Assembly: GCF_022811645.1 (NCBI RefSeq)
Contig: NZ_CP094534.1
Span: forward strand, 2,046,001-2,110,000
DNA length: 64,000 nucleotides
Reading direction: 5' to 3'
DNA from: Hymenobacter monticola
Lineage (GTDB): Bacteria; Bacteroidota; Bacteroidia; Cytophagales; Hymenobacteraceae
The position numbers were made by a program, and so were the translations under genes. Within the stretch, counting starts at the first letter, position 1; every line of letters starts with the position of its first letter. Below are positions 42,138 through 52,097 of this stretch, one piece after another. Below the pieces are notes generated by a model, which saw only the letters and a program-made list of their open reading frames with translations, made no database searches and was not told the origin of the DNA.

Positions 42138-44612
42138 ATGAGTGCATTATTGAGCCGCTGGGCTTTGGGCGGGCTGGCCACCGTTGTCTTATCCTCAACG
42201 GCCCTGCTTGCAGCAGGCCAAACGCGGCAGGAATACTTGCTGACCACGGACTGGAAATTCGCCAAAGGCGAGCAGACTGACGCGGCCAAGCCTGATTTTA
42301 AGGACGCCGGGTGGCAGACGGTGCGCGTGCCGCACGACTGGGCCATCTACGGGCCTTTCGACGGCAACAACGACCTGCAAACGGTGAAGATTGAGCAGAA
42401 TCAGGAGCAGAAGGCCACCCAAAAGGCCGGGCGCACGGGCGGGTTGCCCTTCATCGGCACGGGCTGGTACCGGCGGCGGCTGGTGGTGCCGGGCTTCAAG
42501 GCCGGGCAGCGCGCGGTGCTGCTGTTTGATGGGGCCATGAGCGACGCCCACGTGTTTGTGAACGGCAAGGAGGTGGGCAGCTGGCCCTACGGCTACAATT
42601 CGTTTTCCTTCGATATTACCCCGTATCTGAAAGCCAGCGGCGACAACACGCTGGCCGTGCGCCTGCGCAACCAGCCGGAGGCATCGCGCTGGTACCCCGG
42701 CGCCGGCCTCTACCGCAACGTGCACCTCATTGTAACCGACGACGTGCACATTCCGGTGTGGGGCACCTACCTCACCACGCCCGACATCACCGCTCAGTCT
42801 GCGACGGTGAAGCTGCGCACCCAAGTGGCGGCAAGCGGCGCGCGGCCGGCCCTGCGCCTTGTGACTGAAATCAAAGACGTGGCAGGCAAGGTGGTGGCCA
42901 CCTCTACCAGCAACTTGGCGGCTGCGGGCGCTGCAGAATTCGACCAAACCTTGCAGGTGCCGCAGCCGAAACTGTGGTCGCCGGAGACGCCGGTGCTGTA
43001 CACGGCTTCGTCGAAGCTGTATTCGGGTCAGACGCTGAAGGATACCTACACCACGCGTTTTGGTATTCGCTCGTTTAAGTTCGAGAAGGATAAGGGCTTC
43101 TCGCTGAACGGGCAGCCGCGCAAGTTCAAGGGCGTGTGCAACCACCACGATTTGGGGCCGTTGGGTGCGGCCATCAACACGGCAGCTTTGCGCCGGCAGC
43201 TGGCTTTGCTGAAGGACATGGGCTGCGACGCCATCCGTACCTCGCACAACATGCCGGCCCCGGAGCTGGTGCAGCTGTGCGATGAGATGGGCTTTATGAT
43301 GATGGTGGAGGCCTTTGACGAATGGAAGGCGCCGAAGGTGAAAAACGGCTACAGCCAGTATTTCGACCAGTGGTCGGAGAAGGACCTGGTGAACATGGTG
43401 CACCGCGACCGGAATAGCCCGTCGGTGATTATGTGGAGCATTGGCAACGAGGTGCCCGACCAGAGCAACGCCAACGGCCCCGTCATTGCCAAGCGCCTGC
43501 AGGACATTGTGCACCGCGAAGACCCCACGCGCCCCGTGGCGGCGGGCATGGACCGGTTCGACGACGACTTCAAGTACGGCATGGCGCCGGTGGTCGATAT
43601 TCCGGGTTTCAACTACAAGCCGCACCGCTACGCCGAGGCGCTGGCCAAGCTGCCGCAGGGATTCCTGCTGGGCTCCGAAACGGCCTCCACCATCAGCTCG
43701 CGGGGCGTGTACAAGTTTCCGGTGGTGCGGGCCAAACAGAAGCAGTACGACGATAACCAATGCTCTTCGTACGACCTGGAGGCCTGTGTCTGGTCGCAGA
43801 CCCCGGACGAGGAGTTTGTGCAGCAGGACGATATGGCCAATGTGCTGGGCGAGTTTGTGTGGACGGGATTCGACTATTTGGGCGAGCCCACGCCCTACGA
43901 CGAAAAGTGGCCCTCGCACAGCTCCATGTTTGGCATTCTGGATTTGGCAGGGATGCCTAAAGACCGGTTCTACCTCTACCGCGCCCGCTGGAATGCCAGC
44001 CAGCCCACCCTGCACCTGCTGCCGCACTGGACCTGGCCCGGCCGCGAAGGCCAGACCACGCCCGTGTTCTGCTACACCAATTACCCCTCGGCCGAGCTGT
44101 TTGTGAACGGCGTGAGCCAGGGCCGCCAAACCAAAGCGAAGTCGGACCAACCCCAGACGCGCTACCGCCTGATGTGGAACGACGTGAAATACGCGCCCGG
44201 CGCCATCAAAGTGGTGGCCTACAACGCCCAGGGCAAGGCCGTGGCCGAAGAAACCGTGCGCACGGCTGGCAAGCCGCACCACCTCAAACTGGTAGCCGAC
44301 CGCAGCAAGCTGGCCGCCGATGGCCAGGACCAGGCCTACGTGACCGTGCGCGTGGAAGATGCCCAGGGCAACCTCTGCCCCGACGCCGCCGACCAGCTGC
44401 AGGTAGCAGTGAGCGGTGCTGGTAGCTTCCGCGCCGTGGGCAACGGCGACCCTACCAGCCTGGAGCTGTTTCATAAGCCCCAAATGCATGCCTTCCACGG
44501 GCAGCTGGTGGCCATTGTGCAGGCCGCGGATAAAGCCGGCGATGTGCAGTTGAAAGTGACAGGCGCGGGCCTGCAGACCGGTACTTTGCAGCTGAAAGTG
44601 GGGTTGAAGTAA
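42138..44612 (+). CDS. Glycoside hydrolase family 2 (beta-galactosidase-like)
   Basis: An 824-residue secreted enzyme with a signal peptide (LGGLATVVLSSTALLAAGQ). Domain order is typical of GH2. First comes a sugar-binding jelly roll (WQTVRVPHDWAIYGPFDGNN, GTGWYRRRLVV, HVFVNGKEVGSWPYGYNSF). An Ig-like domain follows, then the TIM barrel with KGVCNHHDLGPLGAAIN and the acid/base Glu in MWSIGNEVPDQS (about residue 438). The likely nucleophile Glu is in FLLGSETASTISS (about 513). A further Ig-like domain and a C-terminal domain follow (about 690-824). The substrate is a beta-galactoside or related plant/host glycan; the exact sugar cannot be fixed. A single gene between tRNA-Leu and a terminator. 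Confidence 0.92.
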   Translation: MSALLSRWALGGLATVVLSSTALLAAGQTRQEYLLTTDWKFAKGEQTDAAKPDFKDAGWQTVRVPHDWAIYGPFDGNNDLQTVKIEQNQEQKATQKAGRTGGLPFIGTGWYRRRLVVPGFKAGQRAVLLFDGAMSDAHVFVNGKEVGSWPYGYNSFSFDITPYLKASGDNTLAVRLRNQPEASRWYPGAGLYRNVHLIVTDDVHIPVWGTYLTTPDITAQSATVKLRTQVAASGARPALRLVTEIKDVAGKVVATSTSNLAAAGAAEFDQTLQVPQPKLWSPETPVLYTASSKLYSGQTLKDTYTTRFGIRSFKFEKDKGFSLNGQPRKFKGVCNHHDLGPLGAAINTAALRRQLALLKDMGCDAIRTSHNMPAPELVQLCDEMGFMMMVEAFDEWKAPKVKNGYSQYFDQWSEKDLVNMVHRDRNSPSVIMWSIGNEVPDQSNANGPVIAKRLQDIVHREDPTRPVAAGMDRFDDDFKYGMAPVVDIPGFNYKPHRYAEALAKLPQGFLLGSETASTISSRGVYKFPVVRAKQKQYDDNQCSSYDLEACVWSQTPDEEFVQQDDMANVLGEFVWTGFDYLGEPTPYDEKWPSHSSMFGILDLAGMPKDRFYLYRARWNASQPTLHLLPHWTWPGREGQTTPVFCYTNYPSAELFVNGVSQGRQTKAKSDQPQTRYRLMWNDVKYAPGAIKVVAYNAQGKAVAEETVRTAGKPHHLKLVADRSKLAADGQDQAYVTVRVEDAQGNLCPDAADQLQVAVSGAGSFRAVGNGDPTSLELFHKPQMHAFHGQLVAIVQAADKAGDVQLKVTGAGLQTGTLQLKVGLK

Positions 44613-44627
44613 AATTGGCAGAACAGC

Positions 44628-44663
44628 AAAAAGCCGGCTGCTTAGCAAGCAGTCGGCTTTTTT
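44628..44663. terminator. Bidirectional terminator between the GH2 and T9SS genes
   Basis: AAAAAGCCGGCTGCTT pairs with AAGCAGTCGGCTTTTT around an AGC loop (one G-T pair). It separates the plus-strand GH2 gene from the convergent minus-strand T9SS gene. Confidence 0.85.
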
Positions 44664-44695
44664 GTGCCTGAACCGAAGGCTCGGCGCCCGCGCGA

Positions 44696-46915
44696 CTACT
44701 GGCGCACGATGCGTCGGATTTCAAGGCTGGTGGCGGTGCGCACCTGCAGCAGGTAGAGGCCGGCCTCGCAGCGGCTCAAGTCCAGTTCCTGCGTGCTGCC
44801 CTGCGGGTTGGGCGCGGGCACCGTGGCGTCGGCCACCCGGCGGCCCAGGGCGTCGAGCACGCTGAGCGAAACCGGCTGGGTGTAGCCGGTGAGGGTGAGC
44901 TGCAGGCGGCCGTCGGGCGTGGGGTTGGGCGCCACACTCAGGCTGCTGCCGGGCAGGGGCCGCGCTGCCGAGAGCAACGTAAGCGGAGACGACATGGGAG
45001 AGGTATACGTCACGCCGCCTGCTACTATCGTGACCATCACGGTGTAGGTTCCCCCACCGGTGGCCGTAATGGTCTGGCCCGTGGCCCCGGGAATCAGCTG
45101 GCCGTTGAGGTACCACTGATTGCCGGTGGCGTAGCTGCTGCGTAGCACGGTGCCACTGGCCGTGACGACGGGTGCCAGCGGCATCATCAGGGTTACCAGC
45201 ACCGAGGTGGTGTCGCCGCAGCCCCCACTGAAGCCCCCGGCGGGCGTCACGGCCAGCAGGTAGCGGCTGGGAACAGTAGGCGCCACCGTGATGCTGCCGC
45301 TGGTGGCCTGCGCCGGGTTGAGGCCATTGCCGCGCACCTGCCACTGGTAGTTGTAAGTCTGGGCGACCGTGGTGCCGGAGGCAAACCGCCGCAACGAGTC
45401 CGGCCGCATGGCCAGGCCTCTCAAATCCAGCGTGCTGCCAATGGGCAGGCTGTAGGTTCTCACTGGCGCCAAAGTGCCGGCCAGGGCAATGGCGGCCCGT
45501 AGGCTCTTGCGTATTTTAATCACAATCACCCGGTTTTGCCGGCCTTTGACGGGGCAGGCATTGTCTTCCACGCGCACGTTGATGCGGATGGTGCGCCCGG
45601 CGGCCGAGGCCGAAGGCTGCAAGTAGAGCGTGCCCCGCGGACGGGCCGTGCCGTTGCCGCTGAGGCTGAACGTGCCCACGTCGCCCGCGTCCAGTAGCAG
45701 GGGATTGGTGTTGAGGTCGGCTGGAACGGTGACGGTGAGCAGTTGGCCTACGCTAGGCATGCGCAGGTTATCGGGGTCGGTGAAGTCCAGCGCCAGGCGC
45801 GAGTAGCTGCAGGCTTCCACTTCCACGCGGGTAGTGTCCAGCGCGTTGATGATGCGGGCCCCGGAATTGGTGGTCTGGTTGGCCACCTGCACAGGGTTTG
45901 GCACCGTGTTGCCGCCGCCGTCTGTCACAATCAGCACCATTTCATGATATACGCGGCCAATCAGTCGGCGCACGCCGTTCACGTAGCGGTATTCGTCGAT
46001 TCGCACGGCTTGCAGGTATTTGTTGTTGCCACTACTTGGCGACGTGCTGGCATTATAATAGCCGGGCTGAACCGTGATGGTACGCGCCTCATGGTTAAAA
46101 TGCTGTGTGCGCAGTACCAGCGTTTTGGTGGGGCAGGTGCCCACCGTGTCGCAACCCAGGAGCATGGGGTTAGCAGGGGAGAAAACACTCGGGGGCACGA
46201 CCGATTGATTGATAAAACACGGTAGGCCGGTGGGAAAGCACGCAATCACGTACTGTGAAGGGGTGGAATTATAGACAACCGGAGTGTTGCAGGCCTGCAT
46301 CGGTGCCGCCAGCGAATACACCACAGAGTCTCCATCGGCCTCCAGGGCTGAGAAGCTGAAAGTGGTGCGCTGCCGCCAGTTGATGTATTGCACTGGGATG
46401 TCATCGGCGTCAAACTGGGGCGAGTTATTCGCTACGCCGCTGCCGCGGTTGTCAAGGTACGCCTCGGCATATAAGTCGCCAGCTACGACGTTGACCAGCG
46501 GAGGACGAGAGTTCTGGTAAGTGCTCAGCGTCCATTGGCCGGGGGCCAGCGTCACGGTCGCTTCGTAATTCACGAAGCGAAATGCGGCATAAGCCGATGC
46601 AGGATTCTGGCACGAAGTAGGCACGCTGACGCACAGGGCCGCGGGCTCGAAGGCTATGCCTTGCTGCAGCAGCGGCGCCGTGAGGGTGGCGGCGGTGTTG
46701 CACCCGCCGCCGTTGCGGCATTCCAGCGTAAGGGCCGTGGTGGGGGCGCCCGAACAGTCCTGGTAAAGCCGGAACCTGACCCGGTACTGGTTGTTGCCCA
46801 GCGAGCGATAAGTCATTTCGCCGCCGAGCATGTGCGAGGCTTGCGCGGTGGGCAGGCCGCCCAGCAGCGCCCAGGCCACGATAGTTCTGAGAACAAGGAG
46901 TAGGAAGGCTTTCAT
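44696..46915 (-). CDS. T9SS-sorted surface protein, tandem paralogue 1
   Basis: 739 residues from ATG 46915 (MKAFLLLVLRTIVAWALLGG), the start of the signal peptide. The mature N-terminus is SHMLGGEMTYRSLGNNQYRV, then RLYQDCSGAPTTALTLECRN, the opening found on many Bacteroidota gliding/adhesion-type proteins. The middle is beta-sandwich-rich, with TRVEVEACSYSRLALDFTDP and DNACPVKGRQNRVIVIKIRK. The C-terminal 80 residues are a type A sorting domain (SVAPNPTPDGRLQLTLTGYT, EAGLYLLQVRTATSLEIRRI). It is the shortest of three neighbouring paralogues (44696, 46996, 49314), all on the minus strand. The 3' end is almost identical to that of paralogue 2. Confidence 0.88.
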   Translation of the reverse strand: MKAFLLLVLRTIVAWALLGGLPTAQASHMLGGEMTYRSLGNNQYRVRFRLYQDCSGAPTTALTLECRNGGGCNTAATLTAPLLQQGIAFEPAALCVSVPTSCQNPASAYAAFRFVNYEATVTLAPGQWTLSTYQNSRPPLVNVVAGDLYAEAYLDNRGSGVANNSPQFDADDIPVQYINWRQRTTFSFSALEADGDSVVYSLAAPMQACNTPVVYNSTPSQYVIACFPTGLPCFINQSVVPPSVFSPANPMLLGCDTVGTCPTKTLVLRTQHFNHEARTITVQPGYYNASTSPSSGNNKYLQAVRIDEYRYVNGVRRLIGRVYHEMVLIVTDGGGNTVPNPVQVANQTTNSGARIINALDTTRVEVEACSYSRLALDFTDPDNLRMPSVGQLLTVTVPADLNTNPLLLDAGDVGTFSLSGNGTARPRGTLYLQPSASAAGRTIRINVRVEDNACPVKGRQNRVIVIKIRKSLRAAIALAGTLAPVRTYSLPIGSTLDLRGLAMRPDSLRRFASGTTVAQTYNYQWQVRGNGLNPAQATSGSITVAPTVPSRYLLAVTPAGGFSGGCGDTTSVLVTLMMPLAPVVTASGTVLRSSYATGNQWYLNGQLIPGATGQTITATGGGTYTVMVTIVAGGVTYTSPMSSPLTLLSAARPLPGSSLSVAPNPTPDGRLQLTLTGYTQPVSLSVLDALGRRVADATVPAPNPQGSTQELDLSRCEAGLYLLQVRTATSLEIRRIVRQ

Positions 46916-46995
46916 ACGAGGTACAGCCAAAGGTTGAATTCTGCTTAGTGAAAAGAATCAGCTAAAAGTGGATTAGCCCCGCGGCGCCCGCGCGA

Positions 46996-49191
46996 CTACT
47001 GGCGCACGATGCGGCGGATTTCAAGGCTGGTGGCGGTGCGCACCTGCAGCAGGTAGAGGCCGGCCTCGCAGCGGCTCAAGTCCACTTCCTGCGTGCTGCC
47101 CTGCGGGTTGGGGGCGGGCACCGTGGCGTCGGCCACCCGGCGGCCCAGGGCATCGAGCACGCTGAGCGAAACCGGCTGGGTGTAGCCGGTGAGGGTGAGC
47201 TGCAGGCGGCCGTCGGGCGTGGGGTTGGGCACCACGCGCAGGCTGCTGCCGGGCAGGGGCTGCACCGCCGACAGCACCGTGAGGGCCGCCGAAGCGGGCG
47301 AGGTGCAGCTGCCCGATGCGCCCGCCACCACGGTTTGCACCGTGTAGCTGCCGCTGGCGGTAATGGTAAAGCTTTGGCCGGTGGCGCCAGGAATGGGCTG
47401 GCCGTTGAGGTACCACTGATTACCGGTGGCGTAGCTGCTGGTCAGGGTCTGGCCGTTGCGCGTGATGACGGGCGTGGCCACGCCCGGCCGCACGCGCACC
47501 ACCACCGACACCGTGTCGCCGCACCCCGCGGTGTAGCCCAGGGTGGGAGTCACGCGTAGGATGTAGCGCTTCGTCACGGTGGGGTTTACCGCGATGTCGC
47601 GCGTGTTTGTCACGGCTGGCAGGCCATTGCCGCCCGCGGTGGTGCTCCATTGGTAGGCGTATGGCTGCAGCTGCGAGGTGTTGGAGGTGAAGTTCCGAAC
47701 CGAGTCGGCGCGCAGTATCAGGCCTTGCAGCGTCATGCTGGCGCCCTGGCACAGCGGAGGCGGCGAGAAGGGCATGATGACGGCGTAATTGCCCCGAACT
47801 ATCCGAATGTCAATCACCCGGGTTTGCACACCCTTGACGGGGCAGGCATCGTCCTCAAGTTTCAACGTGAAGCGAATGGTGCGCCCGCCGGCGGTGGGTG
47901 AGGGCTGGAAGAGAAACACCGCTTTGGGGTTTGTGCTGCCGTTGCCCGTGAGGCGGAACGTGCCCACATCGGTGGCGCCAAACAGGCTGGGGTCGGTGTT
48001 GATGTTGGGCGGCAGCGTCACGGTCAGGCGTTGGTTGGCGCTGGGCGTGCGCAGATTGTCGGGGTCGGTGAAGTTGAGCTCCACGCGCGTGTAGCTGCAG
48101 GTGCGCACCGTAATGCGCGTCGTGTCCTGCAGGTTGAGGCCGTTGTTGGTCATTGGCGGATTGGGCACGGAGTTGCCGCTGCAATCGGTCACCAGCAAGG
48201 TCATTTCCCGACGCACCGTGCCCACCACGCGCAGGGTGCCGTTGATGCGGCGGTACTCGGTTACCAGCATGGCCAATTGATAGCGGTTGTTGCTGGTGTT
48301 GCCGGTTGGCGCATTGTAGACGCCGGGGGTAAAAGTGATGGTGTGGGCCTGCGCGTTGAAAGACAGCTGACGCAGGACGCCCGTCCGCGTTGGGCAGAAG
48401 CCAACGGTATCCATCCCCAGCCAAATGGGACGGGTCGGGCTGTAGAAGTTGGAAGGCGTGCCGGGGTAACTGAAAAAGCACGACCCGCTGGCGCTGGAAA
48501 TGGGTGTCAGCACCGACGGAAGCACAAAGGAATTATACGTCACCGGCGTCCCGCAGGCCTGCAGCGGCGCGGCCAGTTCATACGCCAGCGAGTCGCCATC
48601 GGCTTCGGTGGTAGGCAGGGAGAGCGTAGTACGCTGCCGCCAGCACACGTACTGCACCGGCGCTTCCTGCGGGTCGAACTGGGGCGAGTTGTTGGCCACG
48701 GCCGCGCCCGTGCTGGAGTTGCGGTTGTCGAGGGTGGCCTCCACGTACAGGTCGCCGGCTGCTGTGCTGGTCATCAGCGGGCGGGCGCTATACACGGTGC
48801 TCAGCTGCCACTGGCCGGCGGGCAGCGTCACGGTGGCGGCGTAGGTGAAGAGCTGGTAGTTGGGCAAGCCCGTCGGACCCTGGCAGGGAGTGGTTGAAAG
48901 AGCCGCGCAGAACGGATTGCCGGCCTCAACGGGCCCTTGCTGCACCAAGGGCGCCGAAAGCGTAGCCGCGGCGCCGCAGCCGCCGTTGCGGCACGTCAGG
49001 GTGAAGGGCGCGGGCATCACCCCCGAGCAGTCCTGGTAGTAATGCAGCGTGACGCGGTACTGGCTATTGCCCAACGACACATAGGTCAGGTCGCCGCCAA
49101 CAAATTGGGTAGCGCGGGCCTGCCGGACGCCGCCGGGCAGCCATCCGCTCAACACCAGCAGAAAAAGGAGTAACGATAAATAATTTTTCAT
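46996..49191 (-). CDS. T9SS-sorted surface protein, tandem paralogue 2
   Basis: 731 residues from ATG 49191 (MKNYLSLLLFLLVLSGWLPG), chosen because it starts the signal peptide. The plan is the same as in the other two: ATQFVGGDLTYVSLGNSQYR at the mature N-terminus, RNGGCGAAATL, ANNSPQFDPQEAPVQYVCWR, EADGDSLAYELAAPLQACG, then VRTCSYTRVELNFTDPDNLR and DDACPVKGVQTRVIDIRI. An Ig/PKD-like unit follows, and a C-terminal type A sorting domain (VVPNPTPDGRLQLTLTGYTQ). The last 250 bases differ from those of paralogue 1 at only a few positions, and the identity continues past the stop codon, as after a recent conversion or duplication. Confidence 0.88.
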   Translation of the reverse strand: MKNYLSLLLFLLVLSGWLPGGVRQARATQFVGGDLTYVSLGNSQYRVTLHYYQDCSGVMPAPFTLTCRNGGCGAAATLSAPLVQQGPVEAGNPFCAALSTTPCQGPTGLPNYQLFTYAATVTLPAGQWQLSTVYSARPLMTSTAAGDLYVEATLDNRNSSTGAAVANNSPQFDPQEAPVQYVCWRQRTTLSLPTTEADGDSLAYELAAPLQACGTPVTYNSFVLPSVLTPISSASGSCFFSYPGTPSNFYSPTRPIWLGMDTVGFCPTRTGVLRQLSFNAQAHTITFTPGVYNAPTGNTSNNRYQLAMLVTEYRRINGTLRVVGTVRREMTLLVTDCSGNSVPNPPMTNNGLNLQDTTRITVRTCSYTRVELNFTDPDNLRTPSANQRLTVTLPPNINTDPSLFGATDVGTFRLTGNGSTNPKAVFLFQPSPTAGGRTIRFTLKLEDDACPVKGVQTRVIDIRIVRGNYAVIMPFSPPPLCQGASMTLQGLILRADSVRNFTSNTSQLQPYAYQWSTTAGGNGLPAVTNTRDIAVNPTVTKRYILRVTPTLGYTAGCGDTVSVVVRVRPGVATPVITRNGQTLTSSYATGNQWYLNGQPIPGATGQSFTITASGSYTVQTVVAGASGSCTSPASAALTVLSAVQPLPGSSLRVVPNPTPDGRLQLTLTGYTQPVSLSVLDALGRRVADATVPAPNPQGSTQEVDLSRCEAGLYLLQVRTATSLEIRRIVRQ

Positions 49192-49313
49192 GCTCAAGGG
49201 GAAAGAAAAGAAAAATGGAATAGGGTTGAGTGGCCGGAACGGGCCCATACCGGCCGTACGGGAGTTGGCCAGCCAACCAACAGCTGACCAACTCCCGCAC
49301 GGCCGTGAGAAGA

Positions 49314-52097
49314 CTACTGACGCACGATGCGGCGGATTTCCAAGCTAGTTGCGGTGCGTACCTGCAGCAGGTAGAGGCCGGCCTCGTAGCGGCCCAGGTT
49401 AAGTTCCTGAGTGGTGCCCTGCGGGTTGGGCGCGGGCACCGCGGCGTCGGCCACCCGGCGGCCCAGGGCGTCGAGCACGGTGAGCGCCACGGGCTGCGCG
49501 TAGCCGGTGAGCGTGACTTGCAGGCGGCCGTCGGGCGTGGGGTTGGGTACCACGCGCAGGCTGCTGCCCGCCAGGGGCCGCACCGCCGAGAGCACTGTGA
49601 GGGCGGTCGACAGGGGCGAGGTGCAACTGGTGGTGCCCGTTATCACGGTGGCCGTAGCGGCGTAAGCACCGTTGGTGGTCACGGTGAAGGTAGGATTGGT
49701 GGCGCCGGGCAGCAGCACGTTGTCGCGGTACCATTGGTTGCCGGTCAGCGCGCTGCTGGTGAGTGCGTTGCCGCTGCGCGTAATAACAGGTGGGGTTACG
49801 GCTGGCAGAACACGCACTACAACCGAAGCCGTATCGGCGCAGCCTCTTTGCGAATTACCAAATGCCGTCACCAAGTAGCGGGTTGTAACCGTCGGTCTCA
49901 CCGTCGGGTTGGCATTGGTCAGGTCGGCGGTGGCTAAGCCATTGGCCGAGGAAAAGCGGTAAGTGTAGGCATCGGTGAAGCCCGCAGGAGGCGTGGCCGA
50001 AGCCATCAGGGTAGCCGGGCTACCGGCACAGACATAGTCATTGCTCGTGGTAATGCGCACCGTGGGCCGGGGCACCACGCGTACCTGCACCACGTTGGTA
50101 GCTGTGCAGCCATAGGGCGAAGCCCCGTTAGCCGTTACGGCGTAGGTGTTCAACCCCAATGCGGTGGGACGCACCGTCAGGGTCGAGCCCGTGGTGTTGG
50201 CCGGCACGCCGGGGCCGGTCCAGCTGTAGGTATACGTGTCGGGCAGGTTGCTGCCCAGGCCGGGGGGGCGACTCGCGACTGCCGTCAGCGCCACCGGCGC
50301 ACCGGCGCACACCGCCGCCAGCGAAGGCGTGACTGTCACAACGGGCGGGGGCACGACACGCACCAGCACCGAGGTGGTGTCGCTACAGGCGCCTTGGGCA
50401 AAACCCAGCTGCGGCGTAATGCGCAGCAGGTAGCGGGTGGTCACGGTGGGGTTCACGGTGATGTTGCGCGTGTTGGTCACGGCCGGTAGGCCGTTGCCGC
50501 CCGCAGCTACGCTCCACTGGAAAGAGTAGGGCTGGAGCACGGTGGTGCTGTTGGCAATGCGGCGAATGGAGTCCGAACGCAGCACGTTGCCCTGGAGCGT
50601 GAGCGCGCCGCCCGGGCATATAGAGGCCGGCGTCGTGAAGTTGCCAATGCCGGACACACTCACGGCCTGCGCAAAATTGCCGCGCAGCACCCGGATGACC
50701 ACCACCCGGTTTTGCACGCCCTTGATGGGGCAGGCATCGTCCTCCACCCGGAAGCCCACCAAAATGGTGCGGCCCACGGTGGTGGGCGAGGGCTGGAAGA
50801 AGAACACGCCTTTGGGGTTGGCGGTGCCGTTGCCGCTCAGGCTGAACGTGCCCACGTCGCCCGCGTCAAGCAGCCGCGGGTCGGTGTTGATGTTGGCGGG
50901 CATGCTCACGGTCAGGCGCTGGTTGGCGCTGGGCGTGCGCAGGTTGTCGGGGTCGGTGAAGTTGAGCTCCACGCGCGAGTAGTTGCAGCTGCGCACGTCG
51001 ATGCGCGTCGTGTCCACGGTGTTCACGGTGGTGGTGTTCGAGTTGGCCGTCACGGCCGTGGGGCGCACCGTGCTTGGTATGGTGTTCGCGCCGCAGTCAA
51101 TGACCATTATCGTGGCCTCGCGGCGCACCGTGCCGATGACGCGCCGCACGCCGTTGATGCGGCGGTATTCGGTGATGAGCACCGCTACCTGGTATCGGTT
51201 ATCACCGCCGGCCGAACCAACCTGGGGGAAAAAATAACCGGGCGTGAAGGTCACCGTGCGGGCTTGCTGGTTGAAGAGGAACGGCTGCGCTACGCCGGTT
51301 CTCAGCGGGCAGGAACCAACCGTGTCGAGGCCCAGGCGAATAGGGTAACTAAGGGTGTAAGTCGTGCTGGGCGAGCCGGCGTAAGAGAAAAAGCACGGCG
51401 GGTTGGTGCCAATGGGAAGGATGACGGGCTGAATGTTCGGGTACGTGTTATATAGAACCGGAGTGCCGCAGGCTTGCAGCGGCGCCGCCAGCGAGTACAC
51501 CAGGGAGTCGCCGTCGGCCTCGGTCGAGGAGAAAGCCAGGGTGGTCCGCTGCTTCCAGCACACGTACTGCACGGGAATGTCCTGCGGGTCGAACTGCGGC
51601 GAATTGTTGGCTACCGCCGTGCCGCCCTGGCTGCGGTTGTCGAGGGTGGCCTCCACGTACAGGTCGCCGGCCACGATGTTGGCCATGGCCGGACGGGCGT
51701 TCTGGTCAGTGCTCAGAATCCACTGCCCGGGCGCCAGCGTTACCGTAGCTGTGTAGGTAGATATGTCGTAGTTGGGCAGGCCCGCCGGCCCCTGGCACGG
51801 CCCCGCTGACACCGCCGCGCAAAACGGATTGCCGGCCTGCACCGCTCCCTGCTGCACCAACGGAGTCGTTATAGTGGCAGGAGAGCTGCAGCCCCCGTTT
51901 TTGCAGCTCAAAACGAACGCGCTGGGCACGATGCCTGAGCAGTCCCGATAGAGGCGAAAGCTCACGCGGTACTGGTTGTTGCCCAACGACTCGTAGGTGA
52001 GGTCGCCGCCCAGCAGGTGCGAGGCCTGCGCCCTTGGCGCGTTGCCCAACAGCCCCGCCAAAAGGAATGAAAAAATCAGGAGTAAATGATTTTTCAT
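49314..52097 (-). CDS. T9SS-sorted surface protein, tandem paralogue 3 (with extra Ig/PKD-like repeats)
   Basis: A 927-residue protein with signal peptide (MKNHLLLIFSFLLAGLLG). The N-terminal part follows the same plan as the other paralogues (SHLLGGDLTYESLGNNQYRV, RLYRDCSG). It is longer because it has additional Ig/PKD-like modules between residues about 590 and 800 (PSLAAVCAGAPVALTAVA, ITTSNDYVCAGSPATLMASA). The sorting domain is type A (VVPNPTPDGRLQVTLTGYAQ, EAGLYLLQVRTATSLEIRRI). Its 3' end is more diverged from the other two. This is probably the first gene of the cluster on the minus strand, as nothing is upstream of it within 245 bases. Confidence 0.88.
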   Translation of the reverse strand: MKNHLLLIFSFLLAGLLGNAPRAQASHLLGGDLTYESLGNNQYRVSFRLYRDCSGIVPSAFVLSCKNGGCSSPATITTPLVQQGAVQAGNPFCAAVSAGPCQGPAGLPNYDISTYTATVTLAPGQWILSTDQNARPAMANIVAGDLYVEATLDNRSQGGTAVANNSPQFDPQDIPVQYVCWKQRTTLAFSSTEADGDSLVYSLAAPLQACGTPVLYNTYPNIQPVILPIGTNPPCFFSYAGSPSTTYTLSYPIRLGLDTVGSCPLRTGVAQPFLFNQQARTVTFTPGYFFPQVGSAGGDNRYQVAVLITEYRRINGVRRVIGTVRREATIMVIDCGANTIPSTVRPTAVTANSNTTTVNTVDTTRIDVRSCNYSRVELNFTDPDNLRTPSANQRLTVSMPANINTDPRLLDAGDVGTFSLSGNGTANPKGVFFFQPSPTTVGRTILVGFRVEDDACPIKGVQNRVVVIRVLRGNFAQAVSVSGIGNFTTPASICPGGALTLQGNVLRSDSIRRIANSTTVLQPYSFQWSVAAGGNGLPAVTNTRNITVNPTVTTRYLLRITPQLGFAQGACSDTTSVLVRVVPPPVVTVTPSLAAVCAGAPVALTAVASRPPGLGSNLPDTYTYSWTGPGVPANTTGSTLTVRPTALGLNTYAVTANGASPYGCTATNVVQVRVVPRPTVRITTSNDYVCAGSPATLMASATPPAGFTDAYTYRFSSANGLATADLTNANPTVRPTVTTRYLVTAFGNSQRGCADTASVVVRVLPAVTPPVITRSGNALTSSALTGNQWYRDNVLLPGATNPTFTVTTNGAYAATATVITGTTSCTSPLSTALTVLSAVRPLAGSSLRVVPNPTPDGRLQVTLTGYAQPVALTVLDALGRRVADAAVPAPNPQGTTQELNLGRYEAGLYLLQVRTATSLEIRRIVRQ

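Noticed and set aside
49314..52097. Repeated blocks in the tandem T9SS genes as an assembly duplication
   Set aside because: The genes differ clearly over most of their length; only the sorting-domain ends of two copies are near identical, so real paralogues are more likely.
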